64,000 nt of DNA from Halictus rubicundus (taxonomy: Eukaryota > Arthropoda > Insecta > Hymenoptera > Halictidae), in NCBI RefSeq assembly GCF_050948215.1, contig NW_027489065.1, positions 1-64,000 on the forward strand, given 5' to 3'. The translations under genes were made by a program, and so were the position numbers. Below the pieces are notes generated by a model. The model worked only from the letters and a program-made list of their open reading frames with translations. It made no database searches and was not told where the DNA came from. Of the stretch, positions 55,359 through 64,000 are shown in pieces. Positions within the stretch are counted from its first letter, which is position 1. Each line of letters starts with the position of its first letter.

Positions 55359-55661
55359 TGGATAGGATACAGGAAAGGATAGGATTGAGGATAGGATAGG
55401 ATAGAGGATAGGATAGACGATAGGATAGTATAGAGGATAGGATAGGATAGAGGATAGAGGATAGGATAGAGGATAGGATAGAGGATAGGATAGAGGATAG
55501 GATAGGACAGAGGATAGGGTAGGGGATTTGATAGGATAGAGGATAGGATAGGATAGAAGATAGGATAGGATAGAGGATAGGATAGGATAGAGGATAGGAT
55601 AGGATAGAGGATAGGATAGACGATAGGATAGGATAGAGGATACGATAGGATAGAGGATAGG

Positions 55662-56704
55662 ATAGGATAGAGGATAGGATACGACAGAGGATAGCATAGG
55701 ATAGAGGATAGGATAGGACAGAGGATAGGATAGGATAGAGGATAGGATAGGATAGAGGATAGGATAGGATAGAGGATAGGATAGGATAGAGGATAGGATA
55801 GGATAGAGGATAGGATAGGATATAGGATAGGATAGGATAGAGGATAGGATAGGATAGAGGAATAGGATGGGATAGAGGATAGGATAGACGATAGGATAGG
55901 ATAGAGCATAGGATAGGATGGAGGATAGGGTAGGATAGAGGATAGGATAGGATAGAGGATAGGATAGACGATAGGATGGGATAGAGGATAGGATAGGATA
56001 GAGGATAGAGGATAGGATAGGATAGAGGATAGAGGATAGGATAGGATAGAGGATAGGATAGGATAGAGGATAGGATAGGATAGAGGATAAGATAGGATAG
56101 AGGATAGGATAGGATAGAGGATAGGATTGGACAGAGAATAGGGTAGTGGATTTGATAGGATAGAGGATAGGATAGGATAGAAGATAGGATAGGATAGAGG
56201 ATAGAATAGGATATAGGATAGGATAGGATAGAGGACAGGATAGGATACAGGATTGGATAGGATACAGGAAAGGATAGGATTGAGGATAGGATAGGATGGA
56301 GGATAGGATAGGATAGAGGATAGGATAGGATACAGGATAGGATAGACGATAGGATAGGATAGAGGATTGGATAGGATAGAGGATAGATGATAGGATAGGA
56401 TAGAGGATAGAGGATAGGATAGGGGATTTGATAGGATAGAGGATAGGATAGGATAGAAGATAGGATAGGATAGAGGATAGGATAGGATAGAGGATAGGAT
56501 AGGATAGAGGATAGGATAGGATAGAGGACAGGATAGGATACAGGATTGGATAGGATAGAGGATAGGAATGGACAGAGAATAGGGTAGGGGATTTGATAGG
56601 ATAGAGGATAGGATAGGATAGAGGATAGGATAGGATAGAGGATAGGATAGGATATAGGATAGGATAGGATAGAGGATAGGATAGGATAGAGGAATAGGAT
56701 GGGA
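55662..56704 (+). repeat. Higher-order duplication O, copy 2 (8,383-bp spacing)
   Basis: This is the partner of 47279-48321. Most of it is also part of the larger 55686-58220 block repeated at 61.2-63.9 kb, so this material exists three times in the window. Confidence 0.9.
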
Positions 56705-58220
56705 TACAGGATAGGATAGACGATAGGATAGGATAGAGCATAGGATAGGATGGAGGATAGGATAGGATAGAGGATAGGATAGGATAGAGGATAGGATAGA
56801 CGATAGGATAGGATAGAGGATAGGATAGGATAGAGGATAGAGGATAGGATAGGATAGGATAGAAGATAGAGGATAGGATAGGGTAGAGGATAGGATAGGA
56901 TAGAGGATAGGATAGGATAGAGGATAGGATAGGATAGAGGATAGGATTGGACAGAGAATAGGGTAGGGGATTTGATAGGATAGAGGATAGGATAGGATAG
57001 AAGATAGGATTGGATAGAGGATAGGATAGGATAGAGGATAGGATAGGATAGAGGACAGGATAGGATACAGGATTGGATAGGATACAGGAAAGGATAGGAT
57101 TGGGGATAGGATAGGATGGACGATAGGATAGGATAGAGGATAGGATAGGATAGAGGATAGGATAGGATAGAGGATAGAGGATAGGATTGGATAGTGGATA
57201 GGATAGGATAGAGGATAGGATAGGATAGAGGATAGGATAGACGATAGGATAGGATAGAGTATTGGATAGGGTAGAGGATAGATGATAGGATAGGATAGAG
57301 GATAGGATAGGGGATTTGATAGGATAGAGGATAGGATAGGATAGAGGATAGGATAGGATACAGGATAGGATAGGATAGAGGATAGGATAGGATAGAGGAT
57401 AGGATAGGATAGAGGATAGGATAGGATATAGGATAGGATAGGATAGAGGATAGGATAGGATAGAGGATAGGATAGACGATAGGATAGGATAGCGGATAGG
57501 ATAGGATAGAGGATAGAGGATAGGATAGGATCGAGGATAGAGGATAGGATAGGATAGAGGATAGGATACGATAGAGGATAGGATAGGATAGAGGATAGGA
57601 TAGGACAGAGGATAGGGTTGGGGATTTGATAGGATAGAGGATAGGATAGGATAGAAGATGGGATAGGATAGAGGATACGATAGGATAGAGGATAGGATAG
57701 GATAGAGGATAGGATAGGGGATTTGATAGGATAGAGGATAGGATAGGATAGAGTATAGGATAGGATAAGATAAAAGGATAGGATCGAATAGAGGATAGGA
57801 TAGGATAGAGGACAGGAGAGGATACAGGATTGGATAGGATACAGGAAAGGATAGGATTGAGGATAGGATAGGATGGAGGATAGGATAGGATAGAGGATAG
57901 GATAGGATAGAGGATAGGATAGACGATAGGATAGGATAGAGGATAGGATAGAGGATAGCATAGGATAGAGGATAGGATAGGACAGAGGATAGCATAGGAT
58001 AGAGGATAGGATAGGACAGAGGATAGCATAGGATAGAGGATAGGATAGGACAGAGGATAGGATAGGATAGAGGATAGGATAGGATAGAGGATAGGATAGG
58101 ATGCAGGATAGGATAGGATGGAGGATAGGATAGGATAGAGGATAGGATAGAGGATAGCGTAGGATAGAGGATAGGATAGGACAGAGGATAGCATATGATA
58201 GAGGATAGGATAGGATAGAG
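55686..58220 (+). repeat. 2.5-kb higher-order duplication Q, copy 1
   Basis: This matches 61230-63866 in three segments with offsets 5,544, 5,527 and 5,646. The first step is a 17-base monomer present here (near 56345) and missing from the partner; the second is 119 bases (seven monomers) missing here near 57.42 kb. Markers include GGAATGGACAGAG, GAGTATTGG (57257), GGATCGAGG (57529), AAGATAAAAGG and ATCGAATAGAGG. Confidence 0.92.
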
Positions 58221-60416
58221 GATAGGATAGGATAGAGGATAGGATAGGATAGAGGATAGGATAGACGATAGGATAGGATAGAGGATAGGATAGAGGATAG
58301 CATAGGATAGAGGATAGGATAGGACAGAGGATAGCATAGGATAGAGGATAGGATAGGACAGAGGATAGGATAGGATAGAGGATAGGATAGGATAGAGGAT
58401 AGGATAGGATACAGGATAGGATAGGATGGAGGATAGGATAGGATAGAGGATAGGATAGGATAGAGGATAGGATAGAGGATTGGATAGGATACAGGATAGG
58501 ATAGGGTAGAGGATAGGATAGGGGATTTGATAGGATAGAGGATAGGATATGATAGAGGATAGGATAGGATAGAGGATAGGATAGAGGATAGCATAGGATA
58601 GAGGATAGGATAGGACAGATAGGTAGCATATGATAGAGGATAGGATAGGATAGAGGATAGGATAGGATAGAGGATAGGATAGGACAGAGGATAGGATAGG
58701 ATAGACGATAGGATAGGATAGAGGATAGGATAGAGGATAGCATAGGATAGAGGATAGGATACGACAGAGGATAGCATAGGATAGAGGATAGGATAGGACA
58801 GAGGATAGGATAGGATAGAGGATAGGATAGGATAGAGGATAGGATAGGATAGAGGATAGGATAGGAAAGAGGATAGGATTGGATAGAGGATAGGATAGGA
58901 TAGAGGAGAGGATAGGACAGGGGATTTGATAGGATAGAGGATAGGATAGGATAGAGGATTGGATAGGATAGAGGATAGATGATAGGATAGGATAGAGGAT
59001 AGGATAGGGGATTTGATAGGATAGATGATAGGATAGGATAGAGGAAAGGATAGGATAGAGGATAGGATAGGATAGAGGATAGGATAGAGGATAGGAAAGG
59101 ATAGATGATAGGATAGGACAGAGGATAGGATAGGGGATTTGATAGGATAGGATAGAAGGTAGGATAGACGATAGGATAGGATAGAGCATAGGATAGGATA
59201 GAGAATAGGATAGGATAGAGGATAGGATAGGATAGAACGTAGGATAGAATAGAGGACAGGATAGGATACAGGATTGGATAGGATACAGGAAAGGATAGGA
59301 TTGAGGATAGGATAGGATAGAGGATAGGATAGACGATAGGATAGTATAGAGGATAGGATAGGATAGAGGGTAGAGGATAGGATAGAGGATAGGATACAGG
59401 ATAGGATAGAGGATAGGATAGGACAGAGGATAGGGTAGGGGATTTGATAGGATAGAGGATAGGATAGGATAGAAGATAGGATAGGATAGAGGATAGGATA
59501 GGATAGAGGATAGGATAGGATAGAGGATAGGATAGACGATAGGATAGGATAGAGGATACGATAGGATAGAGGATAGGATAGGATAGAGGATAGGATAGGA
59601 CAGAGGATAGGATAGAGGATTTGATAGGATAGAGGATAGGATAGGATAGAGGATTGGATAGGATTGAGGATAGATGATAGGATAGGATAGAGGATAGGAT
59701 AGGGGATTTGATAGGATAGAGGATAGGATAGGATAGAGGATAGGATAGGATAGAGGATAGGATAGAATAGAGGATAGGATAAGATAGAGGATAGGATAGG
59801 ATAGAGGAATAGGATAGGATAGAGGATAGCATAGACGATAGGATAGGATAGATCATAGGATAGGTTAGAGGATAAGATAGAATAGAGGATAGGATAGGAT
59901 AGAGGATAGGATAGTATAGAGGACAGGATAGGATACAGGATTGGATAGGATACAGGAAAGGATAGGATTGAGGATAGGATAGGATGGAGGATAGGATAGA
60001 ATAGAGGATAGGATAGGATAGAGGATAGGATAGGATAGAGGATAGGATAGGATAGAGGATAGGATAGACGATAGGATGGGATAGAGGATAGGATAGGATA
60101 GAGGATAGAGGATAGGATAGGATAGAGGATAGAGGATAGGATAGGATAGAGGATAGGATAGGATAGAGGATAGGATAGGATAGAGGATAAGATAGGATAG
60201 AGGATAGGATAGGATAGAGGATAGGATTGGACAGAGAATAGGGTAGTGGATTTGATAGGATAGAGGATAGGATAGGATAGAAGATAGGATAGGATAGAGG
60301 ATAGGATAGGATATAGGATAGGATAGGATAGAGGACAGGATAGGATACAGGATTGGATAGGATACAGGAAAGGATAGGATTGAGGATAGGATAGGATGGA
60401 GGATAGGATAGGATAG
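57872..60416 (+). repeat. 2.5-kb higher-order duplication P, copy 2 (9,552-bp spacing)
   Basis: This is the partner of 48320-50864. It has ATGCAGG (58102) for ATACAGG and GAGGGTAGAGG (59367) for GAGGATAGAGG, so both copies carry private point changes. Duplication O ends exactly where P begins in copy 1 (48320) but not in copy 2, marking a rearrangement junction. Confidence 0.92.
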
Positions 60417-61229
60417 AGGATAGGATAGGATACAGGATAGGATAGACGATAGGATAGGATAGAGGATTGGATAGGATAGAGGATAGATGATAGGATAGGA
60501 TAGAGGATAGAGGATAGGATAGGGGATTTGATAGGATAGAGGATAGGATAGGATAGAAGATAGGATAGGATAGAGGATAGGATAGGATAGAGGATAGGAT
60601 AGAATAGAGGATAGGATAGGATAGAGGATAGGATAGGATAGAGGATAGAGGATAGGATTGGATAGTGGATAGGATAGGATAGAGGATAGGATAGGATAGA
60701 GGATAGGATAGGATAGAGGATAGGATAGACGATAGGATAGGATAGAGGATAGGATAGAGGATAGCATAGGATAGAGGATAGGATAGGACAGAGGATAGCA
60801 TAGGATAGAGGATAGGATAGGACAGAGGATAGGATAGGATAGAGGATAGGATAGGATAGAGGATAGGATAGGATACAGGATAGGATAGGATGGAGGATAG
60901 GATAGGATGGAGGATAGGATAGGATAGAGGATAGGATAGGATAGAGGATAGGATAGAGGATTGGATAGGATACAGGATAGGATAGGGTAGAGGATAGGAT
61001 AGGGGATTTGATAGGATAGAGGATAGGATATGATAGAGGATAGGATAGGATAGAGGATAGGATAGAGGATAGCATAGGATAGAGGATAGGATAGGACAGA
61101 TAGGTAGCATATGATAGAGGATAGGATAGGATAGAGGATAGGATAGGATAGAGGATAGGATAGGACAGAGGATAGGATAGGATAGACGATAGGATAGGAT
61201 AGAGGATAGGATAGAGGATAGCATAGGAT

Positions 61230-63866
61230 AGAGGATAGCATAGGATAGAGGATAGGATAGGACAGAGGATAGGATAGGATAGAGGATAGGATAGGATAGA
61301 GGATAGGATAGGATAGAGGATAGGATAGGATAGAGGATAGGATAGGATAGAGGATAGGATAGGATATAGGATAGGATAGAATAGAGGATAGGATAGGATA
61401 GAGGAATAGGATGGGATAGAGGATAGGATAGACGATAGGATAGGATAGAGCATAGGATAGGATGGAGGATAGGGTAGGATAGAGGATAGGATAGGATAGA
61501 GGATAGGATAGACGATAGGATGGGATAGAGGATAGGATAGGATAGAGGATAGAGGATAGGATAGGATAGAGGATAGAGGATAGGATAGGATAGAGGATAG
61601 GATAGGATAGAGGATAGGATAGGATAGAGGATAAGATAGGATAGAGGATAGGATAGGATAGAGGATAGGATTGGACAGAGAATAGGGTAGTGGATTTGAT
61701 AGGATAGAGGATAGGATAGGATAGAAGATAGGATAGGATAGAGGATAGAATAGGATATAGGATAGGATAGGATAGAGGACAGGATAGGATACAGGATTGG
61801 ATAGGATACAGGAAAGGATAGGATTGAGGATAGGATAGGATGGAGGATAGGATAGGATAGAGGATAGGATAGGATACAGGATAGGATAGAGGATTGGATA
61901 GGATAGAGGATAGATGATAGGATAGGATAGAGGATAGAGGATAGGATAGGGGATTTGATAGGATAGAGGATAGGATAGGATAGAAGATAGGATAGGATAG
62001 AGGATAGGATAGGATAGAGGATAGGATAGGATAGAGGATAGGATAGGATAGAGGACAGGATAGGATACAGGATTGGATAGGATAGAGGATAGGAATGGAC
62101 AGAGAATAGGGTAGGGGATTTGATAGGATAGAGGATAGGATAGGATAGAGGATAGGATAGGATAGAGGATAGGATAGGATATAGGATAGGATAGGATAGA
62201 GGATAGGATAGGATAGAGGAATAGGATGGGATACAGGATAGGATAGACGATAGGATAGGATAGAGCATAGGATAGGATGGAGGATAGGATAGGATAGAGG
62301 ATAGGATAGGATAGAGGATAGGATAGACGATAGGATAGGATAGAGGATAGGATAGGATAGAGGATAGAGGATAGGATAGGATAGGATAGAAGATAGAGGA
62401 TAGGATAGGGTAGAGGATAGGATAGGATAGAGGATAGGATAGGATAGAGGATAGGATAGGATAGAGGATAGGATTGGACAGAGAATAGGGTAGGGGATTT
62501 GATAGGATAGAGGATAGGATAGGATAGAAGATAGGATTGGATAGAGGATAGGATAGGATAGAGGATAGGATAGGATAGAGGACAGGATAGGATACAGGAT
62601 TGGATAGGATACAGGAAAGGATAGGATTGGGGATAGGATAGGATGGACGATAGGATAGGATAGAGGATAGGATAGGATAGAGGATAGGATAGGATAGAGG
62701 ATAGAGGATAGGATTGGATAGTGGATAGGATAGGATAGAGGATAGGATAGGATAGAGGATAGGATAGACGATAGGATAGGATAGAGTATTGGATAGGGTA
62801 GAGGATAGATGATAGGATAGGATAGAGGATAGGATAGGGGATTTGATAGGATAGAGGATAGGATAGGATAGAGGATAGGATAGGATACAGGATAGGATAG
62901 GATAGAGGATAGGATAGGATAGAGGATAGGATAGGATAGAGGATAGGATAGGATAGAAGATAGGATAGGATAGAGGATAGGATAGGATAGAGGATAGGAT
63001 AGGATAGAGGATAGGATAGGATAGAGGATAGGATAGGATAGAGGATAGGATAGGATAGAGGATAGGATAGGATATAGGATAGGATAGGATAGAGGATAGG
63101 ATAGGATAGAGGATAGGATAGACGATAGGATAGGATAGCGGATAGGATAGGATAGAGGATAGAGGATAGGATAGGATCGAGGATAGAGGATAGGATAGGA
63201 TAGAGGATAGGATACGATAGAGGACAGGATAGGATAGAGGATAGGATAGGACAGAGGATAGGGTTGGGGATTTGATAGGATAGAGGATAGGATAGGATAG
63301 AAGATGGGATAGGATAGAGGATACGATAGGATAGAGGATAGGATAGGATAGAGGATAGGATAGGGGATTTGATAGGATAGAGGATAGGATAGGATAGAGT
63401 ATAGGATAGGATAAGATAAAAGGATAGGATCGAATAGAGGATAGGATAGGATAGAGGACAGGAGAGGATACAGGATTGGATAGGATACAGGAAAGGATAG
63501 GATTGAGGATAGGATAGGATGGAGGATAGGATAGGATAGAGGATAGGATAGGATAGAGGATAGGATAGACGATAGGATAGGATAGAGGATAGGATAGAGG
63601 ATAGCATAGGATAGAGGATAGGATAGGACAGAGGATAGCATAGGATAGAGGATAGGATAGGACAGAGGATAGCATAGGATAGAGGATAGGATAGGACAGA
63701 GGATAGGATAGGATAGAGGATAGGATAGGATAGAGGATAGGATAGGATACAGGATAGGATAGGATGGAGGATAGGATAGGATAGAGGATAGGATAGAGGA
63801 TAGCATAGGATAGAGGATAGGATAGGACAGAGGATAGCATATGATAGAGGATAGGATAGGATAGAG
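61230..63866 (+). repeat. 2.5-kb higher-order duplication Q, copy 2
   Basis: This is the partner of 55686-58220, longer by 102 bases net. Private point changes include GAGGACAGG near 63221 for GAGGATAGG, while the other copy has ATGCAGG (58102) and AGCGTAGG (58155) where this one has the usual ATACAGG and AGCATAGG. The GGATCGAGG variant (63175) is found only in these two copies. Confidence 0.92.
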
Positions 63867-64000
63867 GATAGAGGATAGGATAGGATAGAGGATAGGATAG
63901 GATAGAGGATAGGATAGGATAGAGGATAGGATAGGATAGAGGATAGGATAGGATAGAGGATAGGATAGGATATAGGATAGGATAGGATAGAGGATAGGAT

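Larger units (their letters stand above)
1..64000 (+). repeat. 17-bp GGATA/GAGGATA satellite array filling the window
   Basis: Every part of the window reads as head-to-tail GGATA (5 bases) and GAGGATA (7 bases) modules, most often as the 17-mer GAGGATAGGATAGGATA. The G-rich strand is always the plus strand; I saw no inverted segment and no stretch of unique sequence. Units of 12, 22 and 7 bases arise by losing or gaining 5-base modules. The consensus 17-mer has 7 G, 7 A, 3 T and no C, so every C marks a variant. Such arrays are a hallmark of eukaryotic heterochromatic satellite DNA; the chromosomal location and species are inference and cannot be fixed from the sequence. Both window edges lie inside the array, so its full length is unknown. 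Confidence 0.98.

Noticed and set aside
13708..63840. Giant minus-strand reading frames (up to 5,871 codons) as real genes for Y/P/I/L/S-repeat proteins
   Set aside because: The complement of the repeat has no stop in any frame, so open frames are automatic. Several overlap in different frames with the same 17-residue pattern, they have no distinct N- or C-terminal domain, and their limits fall on satellite variants.
1..64000. Human-type satellite II/III (GGAAT family)
   Set aside because: GGATA and GGAAT are not rotations or complements of each other, and GGAAT-type runs are absent.
1..64000. Telomere repeat tract
   Set aside because: The G-rich single orientation and pentamer look superficially telomere-like, but the array shows kilobase-scale higher-order duplications with shared point variants, which fits satellite evolution by exchange and not telomerase addition. 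No known telomere motif such as TTAGGG or TTTAGGG is seen.
1..64000. CRISPR array
   Set aside because: There are short regular repeats but no unique spacers; everything between repeat units is the same satellite.
1..64000. Plus-strand coding sequence
   Set aside because: The GGATAG context puts TAG stops in every plus-strand frame at short intervals, so no plus frame of useful length exists.
1..64000. tRNA, rRNA or other structured RNA genes
   Set aside because: The plus strand lacks the C needed for ordinary stems and no conserved RNA motif is visible on either strand.

Overview
The whole window is one tandem-repeat (satellite) array. I find no protein-coding gene, RNA gene, transposon, CRISPR array or unique-sequence gap in it. 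The plus strand is built almost entirely from two short modules, GGATA (5 bases) and GAGGATA (7 bases). The commonest combination is 7+5+5, giving a 17-base monomer GAGGATAGGATAGGATA; 12-base (7+5), 22-base (7+5+5+5) and bare 7-base units occur as variants. The plus strand is rich in G and A, has less T and very little C (typically one or two per 60 bases). The array keeps the same orientation from base 1 to base 64000.

All three minus-strand frames stay open for kilobases because the complement (TATCC-type repeats) contains no TAA, TAG or TGA in any frame. The long minus-strand open frames, up to 5,871 codons, encode only a Y/P/I/L/S-rich string with a 17-residue period. They begin and end at rare variant bases. 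I treat them as a by-product of the repeat.

The real information lies in point variants and in how they are arranged. Recurrent variant cassettes (for example those carrying AAGATAAAAGG, CAGGAAAGG, GACAGAGAATAGGG, GAATAGGATGGG or GAACGTAGG) act as bar-codes that reveal higher-order duplications. Region by region: 1.1-2.6 kb holds two copies spaced 920 bases; 2.86-10.45 kb is a tandem pair of 3,802-base units, each with an internal 1,710-base repeat; 10.43-12.83 kb is a tandem pair of 1,188-base units; 12.8-13.1 kb holds a 153-base (nine-monomer) tandem pair; 14.6-19.6 kb and 20.7-23.2 kb hold interleaved repeats; 25.2-30.3 kb is a tandem pair of 2,530-base units; 33.7-34.9 kb is a tandem pair of 585-base units; 38-43.6 kb holds further pairs; and 42-64 kb is a mosaic of long repeats at offsets of about 5.5, 8.2-8.7 and 9.5 kb.

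This organisation is typical of eukaryotic heterochromatin (centromeric, pericentromeric, subtelomeric or sex-chromosome satellite) evolving by unequal exchange and segmental amplification. I cannot name the organism from the sequence: it is not the GGAAT family of human satellites II/III nor a telomere repeat I recognise. Duplication boundaries were found by eye from variant markers and are good to roughly 10-20 bases; mismatch lists are not exhaustive.
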